NCBI GenBank assembly: GCA_937995755.1
Contig: CALKJD010000098.1
Coordinates: 1 to 49,873, forward strand
From: an uncultured Saprospiraceae bacterium
GTDB lineage: Bacteria; Bacteroidota; Bacteroidia; Chitinophagales; Saprospiraceae
DNA length: 49,873 bases
Direction of reading: 5' to 3'
In this document: piece by piece, positions 8,744-16,863 of the stretch
Layout of the letters: each line of letters starts with the position of its first letter
Position numbering within the stretch: position 1 is the stretch's first letter
Program-made: the position numbers and the translations under genes
Notes under the pieces: generated by a model
Databases searched by the model: none
What the model was told of the DNA's origin: nothing
Seen by the model: the letters and a program-made list of their open reading frames with translations, nothing else

Positions 8744-9226
8744 TTAACTTCCTTGGTTGGCCATATGAATTAGTTCTATTGAAATTACCATTCCCAGAAT
8801 TAATAGATTGTGATGGCCTTCGATGATTGCTATTCCATATTTATCTTTATCGGACCATATCTTTCTAGATACTTTTGCAATGTCATCTTCGCCTAAGTAA
8901 ATGGTATATTCTTTTCCTGTCCAATTCCCTTCTGCGTGGTAAGTAGCCAGTGCACTCGATAATGTATACTGGTGAGATAAATTTACCTTCGTTAATTCCG
9001 CCTCGACTCCACCTGTCAATAATAATTGATATTTATATTGAAATAGTTTAGGTAATTTTTCTATTAATAATGCAACTTTATTTTCTTCATCTTTAAAAAT
9101 GATATGATTATATGATAACCATCCTGGACAACTTACAGTATATATTAGATGGTCATCTTCGTAGATTTCAAAAGACTTCCGCCAGAACCCTTTTTTAGAG
9201 ATAGTATATTTATGAAATTCTGGCAT
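8744..9226 (-). CDS. Small LURP-one-related / tubby-like fold protein (tentative)
   Basis: A 160-residue protein without signal peptide. I do not recognise it with confidence. The pattern of short beta strands followed by a single hydrophobic C-terminal helix is that of LURP-one-related (tubby-like, YxjI-type) proteins. The N-terminal strands include YTISKKGFWRKSFEIYEDD and then LIYTVSCPGW. The C-terminal part has AKVSRKIWSDKDKYGIAI, then NLLILGMVISIELIHM, matching the family's 'dkY.v.i....  lila.vvaiD.i' ending, with E replacing the usual D. It is a stand-alone gene on the minus strand: 141 bases separate it from the LptF/G gene upstream and 141 bases from the convergent operon. Possible roles in lipid or membrane binding are family speculation. 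Confidence 0.5.
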   Translation of the reverse strand: MPEFHKYTISKKGFWRKSFEIYEDDHLIYTVSCPGWLSYNHIIFKDEENKVALLIEKLPKLFQYKYQLLLTGGVEAELTKVNLSHQYTLSSALATYHAEGNWTGKEYTIYLGEDDIAKVSRKIWSDKDKYGIAIIEGHHNLLILGMVISIELIHMANQGS

Positions 9227-9367
9227 GGTTACGGTTTGTAAAAATTATTTTTTTGTGTTTACAATTACTTATGTTGTGCAGTAATCTGGATTAACATTTC
9301 ACGAGGTAATGTCAAGTGGATGTAATGGTGTAAGTACTACACTGGGTATACAATAAACTTCGTCTAT

Positions 9368-10474
9368 TTATTTCTGTGTTCTAGCGATCATGACTAGAGC
9401 AATCACAGAAAACACCATATTAGGTAGCCAAACTCCAATTGCTGGAGATAGGGATAAATTGCTACTAAAGGTAGTAGAAAATTTTGAAATGATAACGAAG
9501 GCAGCGCCGAGTACAACTCCAGATGCTAAATGAAATCCCATTCCTCCTCGGACCTTTCTTGATGCTACAGCGACACCCAGAAGTGTTAGTATTAATATCG
9601 TAAATGGATCAGCGTTTCTTCTGTGATATTCCACCAAAAATTTCTTAGCCGTGTCCATTCCTTTAGATTTTTCATTGGCTATATATTCTTTGAGATCAGG
9701 AGTAGTCATCATCTCCATCTGCTTAGTATATCTTATAAAATCTTGTGGTGCAAAGTTGAGTATAGTATCCATCTTCTCACCTTTCCCTATAATGAGATTT
9801 TCTTTCATACCATCGAAAGTATGAATCTCATAATTGTTAAGTGTCCAAAGGTTACCTTTTTGACCATCAGGATTCATTTCCTTTAGTTTGAGACTTCTGG
9901 CTTTCAAGACATACTTAAGTTGATGATCTGCAAATCTCTCTAGTCGAAAGTTTTGTGGTGTACTATCTCTTAATCTGAAGTATCTGATATAAACTTTCTC
10001 ATCTGGACGAGTAAAAAAATGTATGTCATTTGATAGCGCTTGTTTTGCTGATTTTTTAATGTGTTTGCTTTCAAATTCATTTTTGATCTTGGTGCTATTT
10101 GGGATAACATAATTATTACCAACCCATAATAATCCAGCGATTATAGATCCAGCGACCATAAACGGAGCAAGCAGTCGATAATAACTAACTCCTGAACTCA
10201 GAATAGCTACTATCTCAGAATCTTTGGCCATTCTAGATGTGAAAAATATAACGGCCAATAGAGCAAATAAAGGCCACAATAAACCATTAATCCAAGGAAT
10301 GAAATTGAGGTAATAATCAAAGAGTATTTCTTTGGTGGTTACTGAGTCGCGCATAAATTTATCGACCTTTTCAAAAAAGTCAATAGTAATAGCGATCATA
10401 GTAATCAGTACTATTGTAAAGAAGAATGTACTTAAGTACTTCTTAATAATGTATATGTCGATCTTCTTAAACAA
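9368..10474 (-). CDS. LptF/LptG family permease (lipopolysaccharide export)
   Basis: A 368-residue YjgP/YjgQ-family inner-membrane protein. Three membrane segments lie in the N-terminal third (about 13-33, 55-80 and 95-120), a periplasmic jellyroll-like region spans about 125-275, and three more membrane segments lie at the C-terminus (about 290-365). LptF and LptG form the transmembrane core of the LptB2FG extractor, which feeds LPS to the periplasmic bridge. LptG and LptF cannot be separated by eye. The start is TTG at 10474 (giving MFKKIDIYIIKKYL): no ATG occurs in frame before the upstream gene's end, and the 13-base gap from tgt suggests translational coupling. The tgt-lptG adjacency is common in Bacteroidota, to my recollection. 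Confidence 0.9.
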   Translation of the reverse strand: MFKKIDIYIIKKYLSTFFFTIVLITMIAITIDFFEKVDKFMRDSVTTKEILFDYYLNFIPWINGLLWPLFALLAVIFFTSRMAKDSEIVAILSSGVSYYRLLAPFMVAGSIIAGLLWVGNNYVIPNSTKIKNEFESKHIKKSAKQALSNDIHFFTRPDEKVYIRYFRLRDSTPQNFRLERFADHQLKYVLKARSLKLKEMNPDGQKGNLWTLNNYEIHTFDGMKENLIIGKGEKMDTILNFAPQDFIRYTKQMEMMTTPDLKEYIANEKSKGMDTAKKFLVEYHRRNADPFTILILTLLGVAVASRKVRGGMGFHLASGVVLGAAFVIISKFSTTFSSNLSLSPAIGVWLPNMVFSVIALVMIARTQK

Positions 10475-10487
10475 TCCTATAGAAATA

Positions 10488-11618
10488 TTAGAGACGTTGA
10501 GTGATTAAAGGTAGTATAACGTTTTTCCACTGGGTAAACGTCCCCTCTTGAATTTTTTCTCTTGCCGTACGTACTAGCCATAAGTAGAAACTAAGATTAT
10601 TGATGGTAGCAATTTGCATAGCCAAATATTCCTTTACCTTGAATAGGTGACGTAAGTAAGCCTTACTATGGTCACGACTGGTTGCGGCTTCACTATCCGC
10701 ATCGATAGGACTAAAGTCTTCCCTCCATTTAGCGTTTTTCATGTTTATGACACCATTCTTAGTGTATAGCATACCATGTCTTGCATTACGACTTGGTAAT
10801 ACACAGTCAAACATGTCGATTCCCAGAGCTATACACTCTAGTATGTTCTCTGGTAGCCCAACACCCATTAAGTATCTTGGCTTATCTTCCGGCAGTATGT
10901 TAGTAACGACTTCTGTCATAGCATACATCTCATCATGAGGTTCACCTACAGATAATCCACCTATAGCATTGATTGGCATATTTGTGCCTGCTATATATTC
11001 TGCGGACATTTCTCTAAGATCCGTATATGTACTTCCTTGTACAATTGGTGCTAGAGTTTGATCATAGTCGTAGATAGGATCAGTCTCATTAAATCTAGTA
11101 ATGCATCTCTCTAACCATCTGTGTGTCATGTGCATTGATCTACGCGCATACTTATAGTCACATGGATATGGAGTACATTCGTCAAAAGCCATGATGATAT
11201 CTGCACCTATTTCTCTTTGCGTATCCATAACAGACTCTGGAGAAAAGAAGTGCATAGATCCATCTATGTGGGATCTAAATTTCACGCCTTTTTCAGTAAT
11301 CTTCCGCATTCCTTTTAGACTGTATACTTGGTATCCACCACTGTCAGTGAGTATAGGCCTATCCCAGTTGATAAACTTATGTAAGCCTCCTGCCTTTTGC
11401 AAGATATCTGTTTGTGGTCGTAGATATAAGTGATACGTATTACCTAGAATAATATCGGCATTGATAGTTGTTTTTAGCTCTTCTTGGTGTACGCTTTTGA
11501 CAGTCCCTTGCGTACCTACAGGCATAAAAATTGGCGTTTGTATTTTACCGTGTGCCGTATGCATTATGCCAGCTCTAGCTGAGCTTCCTGGGTCCTTGTG
11601 TGTTATGTCGAATTTCAA
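10488..11618 (-). CDS. tgt: Queuine/preQ1 tRNA-ribosyltransferase, zinc ligands absent
   Basis: A 376-residue TGT that swaps guanine 34 of GUN-anticodon tRNAs for the queuosine precursor preQ1. Catalytic parts are intact: LTDSGGYQVYSL with D92 as the likely general acid/base, DECTPYP at 147-153, GGLSVGEP at 220-227, MGVGLPE at 251-257, and FDCVLPSRNARHG with D271 as the likely nucleophile. The usual CxCxxC plus His zinc site is not: the aligned positions are S309, A311, S314 and N340 in DADSEAATSRDHSKAYLRHL and TINNLSFYL. I recall Bacteroidota TGTs also lacking the cysteines, so this may be normal for the lineage. The start is TTG at 11618; an in-frame TAG lies three codons upstream and the family N-terminus (MKF..) begins here. 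Confidence 0.93.
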   Translation of the reverse strand: MKFDITHKDPGSSARAGIMHTAHGKIQTPIFMPVGTQGTVKSVHQEELKTTINADIILGNTYHLYLRPQTDILQKAGGLHKFINWDRPILTDSGGYQVYSLKGMRKITEKGVKFRSHIDGSMHFFSPESVMDTQREIGADIIMAFDECTPYPCDYKYARRSMHMTHRWLERCITRFNETDPIYDYDQTLAPIVQGSTYTDLREMSAEYIAGTNMPINAIGGLSVGEPHDEMYAMTEVVTNILPEDKPRYLMGVGLPENILECIALGIDMFDCVLPSRNARHGMLYTKNGVINMKNAKWREDFSPIDADSEAATSRDHSKAYLRHLFKVKEYLAMQIATINNLSFYLWLVRTAREKIQEGTFTQWKNVILPLITQRL

Positions 11619-11716
11619 TTCTTTCTATTTTTTAATTATTGATTTGCTTCCACGAGTAAACTATATAGCTGAAACGGATTTTTTACCGTCATTACTCAGC
11701 ATGTCTCATTTTCAAC

Positions 11717-13114
11717 TCACCTTCTTAATCTTGCTTGATCCATTTTGAGAAGAACACCGATCATGATGCTAAATCCAAGTAGCGAAGATCCACCTTTACT
11801 TAGGAAAGGTAAAGGTATACCTATCACAGGCATTAGTCCCATAGCCATACCGATATTTATAAAGAAGTGGACAAATATGATGGAAGCTACGCCGTAGGCA
11901 TAGTATCGTATAAATCTATTTTTTCCTCTTTCGGCTATTATAGTAATTCTTATTAATAAGACAGTAAATAAAAATATCACCATAAAACTACCCAAGAACC
12001 CCTGCTCCTCTCCCACAGTACTGAAGATGAAATCTGTGGATTGCTCAGGGACGTAGTTGAGTTTGGTCATTTCTCCTTTGAGGAAGCCTTTGCCTTGTAT
12101 ACCACCAGATCCGATAGCAACTTTACTTTGTATAATATTATATAGTGAGCCATAAGGGTCGCACTTCGTAGGGCGTAGCCATACATTGATTCTATCTTGT
12201 TGGTGTGGCTGTAATATATTGTTGAATGTGTAACTACTAGCAAAGGATAAGACGATAGCTAATGCTACAGGTGTGGCAACTACAGCCAAGAAACTAGACT
12301 TACGTTGTATGAGATACCAAATTGAAAACCCAATTAGGGCAAGTGCGGCTATAAGTATCCCATAGAGTTGGTAGCCATTATGGTATATAGCAATCGACAT
12401 AGTTGCTAATATCAATATCAACAAGCCTGCTCTCAGTGGTTTATACTTGTTAAATATGAGTACCGCAGATCCAGACAGTAATGACAACAATGTAATGGCT
12501 TCAAAACTGTAAACTAATGAGCCAATGAAAATGAAAAATAAAAATCCAGCTATAATGTAATATACTGAAGAGATTCCAGATCGATAGAGTACGATGAATA
12601 ATGAACTGAATACAACCGCTGATCCAGCGTCAGGCTGTAAGAGTATAAGTACTACTGGTCCCATGATGATGCCAATGGCGCCCATCATATATTTCATCGA
12701 TTTCACATTAATCCTGTAGAAACTCAGATAAGAAGCTAAGGCTAGGCTAGTGCCAAATTTGGCAATCTCTGATGGTTGAAAAGAGAATCCACTAAAGACA
12801 AACCAAGATCTGGCCCCTTTGATTTCGGTACCTAAGACGAGTACCAAGAGTAACAGAAAAATGGATCCAGCATATATAATATAGGCCAGACTGTTCCATA
12901 TCTTTTCATCTATGAGTTGTACTATCAGAAACACCAAGACAGAGATAAAAACCCAAATAGTTTGTTTTCCTATAGGGCTATTAAATTCTATAAATGATTT
13001 GGAACCTTCCACATAAGTAGCTGCATATAGCATAAGCCATCCTACTATGAGTAGAGAAAAGAACACACTCAATGTGATCCAATCAATTCCAGCCTTACGC
13101 TGCTTGAGTGACAT
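11717..13114 (-). CDS. rodA: Rod shape-determining protein RodA (SEDS peptidoglycan glycosyltransferase)
   Basis: A 465-residue polytopic membrane protein of the SEDS family, which polymerises lipid II together with a class B PBP in the elongasome. Family motifs are present: VGWLMLYAAT in the first helix, FQPSEIAKFGTSLALASYLS, LLQPDAGSAVVF, GSGGIQGKGFLKGEMTKLNY followed by VPEQSTDFIFSTVGEEQGF, and GIPLPFLSKGGSSLLGF near the end. The EQSTDFIF loop is more typical of RodA than FtsW. At 465 residues it is longer than most RodA proteins; extra hydrophobic helices lie in the middle at about 185-290, which I believe is seen in other Bacteroidota. It follows the SPOR gene by 17 bases and precedes tgt by 98 bases. 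Confidence 0.93.
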   Translation of the reverse strand: MSLKQRKAGIDWITLSVFFSLLIVGWLMLYAATYVEGSKSFIEFNSPIGKQTIWVFISVLVFLIVQLIDEKIWNSLAYIIYAGSIFLLLLVLVLGTEIKGARSWFVFSGFSFQPSEIAKFGTSLALASYLSFYRINVKSMKYMMGAIGIIMGPVVLILLQPDAGSAVVFSSLFIVLYRSGISSVYYIIAGFLFFIFIGSLVYSFEAITLLSLLSGSAVLIFNKYKPLRAGLLILILATMSIAIYHNGYQLYGILIAALALIGFSIWYLIQRKSSFLAVVATPVALAIVLSFASSYTFNNILQPHQQDRINVWLRPTKCDPYGSLYNIIQSKVAIGSGGIQGKGFLKGEMTKLNYVPEQSTDFIFSTVGEEQGFLGSFMVIFLFTVLLIRITIIAERGKNRFIRYYAYGVASIIFVHFFINIGMAMGLMPVIGIPLPFLSKGGSSLLGFSIMIGVLLKMDQARLRR

Positions 13115-13131
13115 TATATCTTATATGGTGG

Positions 13132-13533
13132 TTAGTATGCGATAAGCTCGTTCTTCTCTATATCACTGACCACAGGTATGGCGTCTCTGAAATCTTTTTT
13201 GATATCGATCATGAAGTCCATAAGATCCATTTTAGTCTCATATGCTCCTACACGCACTTGGTAATATGGGCTTACATGTTCCCATTCTAGGTCCACATTA
13301 GGGTACATACCTCTGAATTTAGCTTTGGTGCTTTCCATTTTACGACGATCTGGCGTAGTAATGATCTGTATGCGATATCCCTTTATAGTGGATTCAGCCC
13401 TCTCATTGGATTGATAGTTGCGTAACATCTGACTTACTTGATCGTCTTCTACGACGTTCACCTGAGCATCTGAATTGTAAGCAACAGTTATTACGATTAG
13501 AGCTATTATATATCTTAGTGTCTTCATGTACAT
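13132..13533 (-). CDS. SPOR-domain secreted protein
   Basis: A 133-residue exported protein. A signal peptide covers about 1-23 (ending YNSDAQV). The rest is mostly one SPOR domain at about 48-128: GYRIQIITTPDRRKMESTK, then a second repeat YYQVRVGAYETKMDLMDFM. SPOR domains bind denuded glycan strands of peptidoglycan, which fits its position directly before rodA. Translation could begin at the ATG at 13533 or at the one at 13527 (MKTLRYIIAL), which looks more like a natural signal peptide start. A consensus promoter -7 element lies 57 bases upstream (13590-13597). The gene heads the minus-strand cluster SPOR-rodA-tgt-lptF/G. Confidence 0.85.
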   Translation of the reverse strand: MYMKTLRYIIALIVITVAYNSDAQVNVVEDDQVSQMLRNYQSNERAESTIKGYRIQIITTPDRRKMESTKAKFRGMYPNVDLEWEHVSPYYQVRVGAYETKMDLMDFMIDIKKDFRDAIPVVSDIEKNELIAY

Positions 13534-13589
13534 TGTATTATTATAGAAAGAGTAACAGAGAGATAACGGAAAGAATTTCTCTGAGATTG

Positions 13590-13597
13590 CAAAGATA
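13590..13597 (-). promoter_or_regulatory. Bacteroidota -7 promoter element for the SPOR-rodA-tgt cluster
   Basis: The minus strand reads TATCTTTG, a perfect match to TAnnTTTG. Transcription would start near 13583, leaving a leader of about 50 bases before the SPOR ATG at 13533. A TTG that could serve as the -33 element lies at 13620-13622 (minus strand) with a 22-base spacer, slightly longer than usual. Confidence 0.55.
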
Positions 13598-13708
13598 GGG
13601 AAGTTGTGGTAATTGAGTACAAGTTATTGCTAAAGTGACGAAACCAACACTACTACGTCAAAAGTTCGAATCTTTTACTAGATTCTGCAAATTGCTTAAC
13701 AAAGCCGT

Positions 13709-13738
13709 GAAAGACTATCGCGAAAGCGGTAGTCTTTC
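13709..13738 (+). terminator. Strong hairpin with GAAA tetraloop; possible terminator of an unannotated small RNA
   Basis: GAAAGACTATCGC at 13709-13721 pairs with GCGGTAGTCTTTC at 13726-13738 (13 bp, one T-G wobble) around a GAAA loop, a GNRA-type tetraloop. The plus strand continues TTATTTC, a weak U tract, while the minus strand has no U tract right after the stem. It would therefore end transcripts running rightwards, yet no plus-strand gene lies to its left in this gap. Confidence 0.5.
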
Positions 13739-13890
13739 TTATTTCACCAAGATTTGTTAGCATTTTCGGCTTTTCGCAAGAAAAACGGAAATATTGAAGC
13801 GCACAGCTCAGCGTTTTATTATGGCATAACTACCAGTTTCATTAAGCGTTGGGGCTGTTGTAGATGTCTAAATAGTACTATATTTATACC

Positions 13891-15318
13891 ATGAGGACGA
13901 TTGCAGTCATTTTTCTATACTTTATTGGCTTATCCGCTGGTTTGGCGCAAACCGTTACGGTATCTAAGGAGATGCCCCTAAAGTCCGATTTGGCTTATGA
14001 TCTGCTAGGTCTAGTCGGTGACAATATCCTGCTATATAGAGATCGTGGCAATTATAAGTACAATGTTGAAGTCTTTGATAAAGAGATGGCTTTTGTTAAA
14101 GATCGAGATATTCAATTTGAAAAAAAGAAAGTCGATGTACATGGAATTGTAGCTAGAGATAGCAGTTTCAATATGATGTATAGCTATAAGGATGATGGAG
14201 AAATTATCCACATGATCCGGAAATACGATGGCAATATGATATTGGAGGATAGCACTGAGTTATTTCGTCTACCCAAGACATTTAAGAAAAATAGATTTTT
14301 GCTTGAGACATCGGAGAATAAGAAGTTTTCTATTCTATTCAATTTTGAAGATGATTCGAAAATGGAATTTTATGTCATCAGACACGATAGTCTGGATGTA
14401 CTTCATAAAAAGGTATTAGAAGTTGAGGACCTTGATCTTAGAGAGCGGTTTAAAAAAATAGTGCTGACAGATAGGTCTGAAATACTAATTTTACTAGAAG
14501 AAAAGAACAGCAGATTTAGCAGAGATGAAAATCATCTAGGCCTATTTATCTTGGACAGAGCAGGTGGCTATCAATATACTCAGATTAATAATCATGAGAT
14601 TGTGGTCAGTGATGTAGATCTCAATTTTGATAATGTTAACCGAAGGGTATCTGTAGTAGGACTCTGGCATGACAAGAATAAAGATGCAGCGAAAGGCTAT
14701 TTTTACCTTAATAAGCCATTTGTAACTTTAGCGGAAGTAGAAGATTTGGTTTTGGAAAACTTTGTTCCGGAGTTTTTAGCAGAAGCTAATAGTAAAGAGA
14801 TCGGCAAGTCTTCAGATCTGAAAGATTTTGTGCTGAATCAAGTTGTCTTGAGACAAGATGGAGGCTTTATATTTTTTGCAGAGTCTCAGAGAGCATATGC
14901 CAGACGCACAAGTTACCAATCCACCTATGGAAGAGGAGAAGGCTTGAATGGATGGATGGATCACTTTTATGAAGATGTAGTAGCTATAGCAGTGCACCCT
15001 GATGGTCAGGAGCATTGGCGAAGAGTTTTATTTAAAAAGCAGTTTTCACAAGACGATTTAGCTATATTTTCTTCGTACTTTCTCATGAAAACACCATCTA
15101 GACTTAAGCTAGTGTTCAATGATGAAATAAAAAACAATAATACGGTAAGTGAGTATATACTAGACCCTATTGGACGATTCAATCGGAATAGTTTACTATC
15201 TACGGACTACCAAAACTTAAAAATCAGGTTTTCTGATGCGATACAGATATCTCCCAATGAGTTTATAGCTCCAAGTGAAAAAAACAGGAAGTTATCTTTA
15301 GTTAAGATTACCTATTAG
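13891..15318 (+). CDS. Secreted protein of unknown function
   Basis: A 475-residue protein with a clear signal peptide (MRTIAVIFLYFIGLSAGLAQ). I do not recognise a family. The mature part is rich in alternating beta-strand patterns with charged turns, for example DNILLYRDRGNYKYNVEVFD, DSSFNMMYSYKDDGEIIHM and NRRVSVVGLWHDKNKDAAKG, a layout that would fit a beta-propeller or a beta-rich periplasmic protein. No lipobox, no T9SS sorting domain and no membrane helix beyond the signal are seen, so it is likely periplasmic or outer-membrane attached through a partner. It stands alone on the plus strand, 92 bases before the wecA-like gene. Its codon use looks like its neighbours', with no sign of transfer. 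Confidence 0.8.
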   Translation: MRTIAVIFLYFIGLSAGLAQTVTVSKEMPLKSDLAYDLLGLVGDNILLYRDRGNYKYNVEVFDKEMAFVKDRDIQFEKKKVDVHGIVARDSSFNMMYSYKDDGEIIHMIRKYDGNMILEDSTELFRLPKTFKKNRFLLETSENKKFSILFNFEDDSKMEFYVIRHDSLDVLHKKVLEVEDLDLRERFKKIVLTDRSEILILLEEKNSRFSRDENHLGLFILDRAGGYQYTQINNHEIVVSDVDLNFDNVNRRVSVVGLWHDKNKDAAKGYFYLNKPFVTLAEVEDLVLENFVPEFLAEANSKEIGKSSDLKDFVLNQVVLRQDGGFIFFAESQRAYARRTSYQSTYGRGEGLNGWMDHFYEDVVAIAVHPDGQEHWRRVLFKKQFSQDDLAIFSSYFLMKTPSRLKLVFNDEIKNNNTVSEYILDPIGRFNRNSLLSTDYQNLKIRFSDAIQISPNEFIAPSEKNRKLSLVKITY

Positions 15319-15410
15319 CTTACATTTAATGGGCTAAAAATATACGTGTAGCAACTTTTCCTTTTGTAGGAATGGTTATTGCTTTTGTTGATAAGAGAGA
15401 ATAGAGAAGT

Positions 15411-16463
15411 ATGTATGACATTATACTAGCGATGATCACCTCATTTGCACTTACATTCGTGGCAATACCGTCTATAATATCGGTAGCACGAAAGAAAAAG
15501 CTGTTTGATGAGCCAGATCACAGGAAATCCCATACGGTGAGTACGCCGTCTTTGGGAGGGATAGGCATATTTGCGGGTACGCTCTTTTCCATCATATTAT
15601 GGACGCCGTTCAATTATTTTGGGGATCTTCAATATATCCTCTGTGCATTCATAATCATATTTTTGATTGGAGCTAAAGATGATATAGACCCAATTTCTCC
15701 TTCCAAGAAGCTATTAGGTCAGTTATTTGCTGCAGCTATTCTAGTATTCAAAGCCAATATTAGATTGACAAGTCTATATGGCATCTTTGGCGTTGGGGTA
15801 TTACCTGAGTATGTCAGTATAGTCCTTTCTATATTTACGATCATAGTTATTATCAATGCTTTTAATCTTATTGATGGTATCAATGGATTATCAGGAGGTA
15901 TTGGATTGTTGATATCTATTACTATGGGTAGTTGGTTTTTCTTGATTGATAGGGTAGAGATAGCTATTGTTGCATTCTCACTGGCAGGATCCCTTATTGC
16001 TTTTCTCAAGTATAATGTTACCCCCGCTCAGATATTTATGGGTGATACAGGTTCCCTTTTGCTGGGACTGGTATGCTCTATTCTAGCCATCAAATTCATA
16101 GATATCCACAAAGATTTAGGAGACAATCAATACGCTTTCAAATCAGCACCATCTTTGGCTATAGCTGTGATGATATTGCCACTATTTGATACTTTAAGGG
16201 TTTTTGTAATTAGGATACTTAATGGCAAATCTCCTTTCTATCCTGATAGATCGCACATCCACCACCTTATGATTGATTGTGGATTATCTCATATGAATGC
16301 TACATACATCTTATTAGTAGTCAATGCATTATTTATATTCATAGCAGTGGGATTACAAGGCGTAGGTAACCTATATCTATTATTGATACTTGTTGCTCTA
16401 GCTTTATTATTGACTTCTATACTAAAGAGTATTGCCGATAGGAAAAAGGCAGCTTCTACATAG
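15411..16463 (+). CDS. WecA/MraY-family undecaprenyl-phosphate sugar-1-phosphate transferase
   Basis: A 350-residue polytopic glycosyltransferase family 4 protein that moves a sugar-1-phosphate (typically GlcNAc-1-P) from a UDP-sugar to undecaprenyl phosphate, starting surface polysaccharide or O-antigen synthesis. Motifs in order: DHRKSHTVSTPSLGGIGIF (about 37-55), FLIGAKDDIDPISPSKKLLG with the metal-site DD (about 84-103), NAFNLIDGINGLSGGIG (about 148-164), IFMGDTGSLLLGL (about 203-215), and PDRSHIHHLMIDCG with the HIHH motif that marks WecA-type rather than MraY-type enzymes. About ten membrane helices are visible. crcB follows 15 bases downstream, so both may share a transcript. Confidence 0.92.
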   Translation: MYDIILAMITSFALTFVAIPSIISVARKKKLFDEPDHRKSHTVSTPSLGGIGIFAGTLFSIILWTPFNYFGDLQYILCAFIIIFLIGAKDDIDPISPSKKLLGQLFAAAILVFKANIRLTSLYGIFGVGVLPEYVSIVLSIFTIIVIINAFNLIDGINGLSGGIGLLISITMGSWFFLIDRVEIAIVAFSLAGSLIAFLKYNVTPAQIFMGDTGSLLLGLVCSILAIKFIDIHKDLGDNQYAFKSAPSLAIAVMILPLFDTLRVFVIRILNGKSPFYPDRSHIHHLMIDCGLSHMNATYILLVVNALFIFIAVGLQGVGNLYLLLILVALALLLTSILKSIADRKKAAST

Positions 16464-16478
16464 CCAAAATCTTAATTT

Positions 16479-16844
16479 ATGCCAACATGGATATTCGTAT
16501 TTCTCGGTGGAGGACTTGGATCAGTGGCGAGATGGTCTATCGCTAGATGGCTTACCCCTCAGGAGGGAGCTTTTCCTTTAGGTACATTTCTAGCTAATAT
16601 TCTGGCTTGTTTGATATTGGGTATATTGATGGGATACCACATCAAACATCCAATGGCCCACCAGCATAGACTATTACTTATGATTGGATTTTGTGGAGGA
16701 TTCAGTACGTTTTCAACATTCAGTGCAGAGACTATGCATCTCCTCAAAGCAGGTAACCACTTGCTAGCGCTTACATATGTAGGCACCAGTCTTATAGCAG
16801 GTTTAGTAGCCCTCTATGTAGGTTTAAAGCTCATGCCTCAGTAA
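16479..16844 (+). CDS. crcB: CrcB/FluC fluoride channel
   Basis: A 121-residue protein with four membrane helices. The family motifs are GGGLGSVARWSIARWL (about 9-24), GTFLANILACLILGILMG with the channel-lining N (about 35-52), and GFCGGFSTFSTFSAE (about 71-85), which carries the two Phe residues of the fluoride path and the sodium-site region. CrcB works as a dual-topology dimer that expels fluoride. The length is normal. It follows the wecA-like gene by 15 bases; no fluoride riboswitch can be placed in so short a gap. The convergent pirin gene ends 19 bases downstream. Confidence 0.93.
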   Translation: MPTWIFVFLGGGLGSVARWSIARWLTPQEGAFPLGTFLANILACLILGILMGYHIKHPMAHQHRLLLMIGFCGGFSTFSTFSAETMHLLKAGNHLLALTYVGTSLIAGLVALYVGLKLMPQ

Positions 16845-16863
16845 GTATTTATACTTTCTATCT

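Larger units (their letters stand above)
13534..13890. other. Gene-free divergent intergenic region, 357 bases
   Basis: No open frame of note is present on either strand. The left part holds the promoter of the SPOR-rodA cluster (13590-13597, minus). The middle holds a small hairpin with a tRNA T-arm-like loop (13660-13676) and a strong 13-bp hairpin (13709-13738). The right part presumably holds the promoter of the plus-strand gene at 13891, but I see no clear TAnnTTTG there. The hairpins lie between two divergent promoters, where a terminator for either flanking gene is not needed, so an unannotated small RNA is possible. Confidence 0.5.

Noticed and set aside
13660..13676. T-arm-like stem-loop (AAAAG-TTCGAAT-CTTTT) suggesting a tRNA
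   Set aside because: The following seven bases have no complementary acceptor strand upstream, no anticodon arm of five pairs forms at the right distance, and no D-arm is visible. At most a structural part of a small RNA.
16845..16863. Terminator between convergent crcB and pirin genes
   Set aside because: The 19-base gap contains no inverted repeat.
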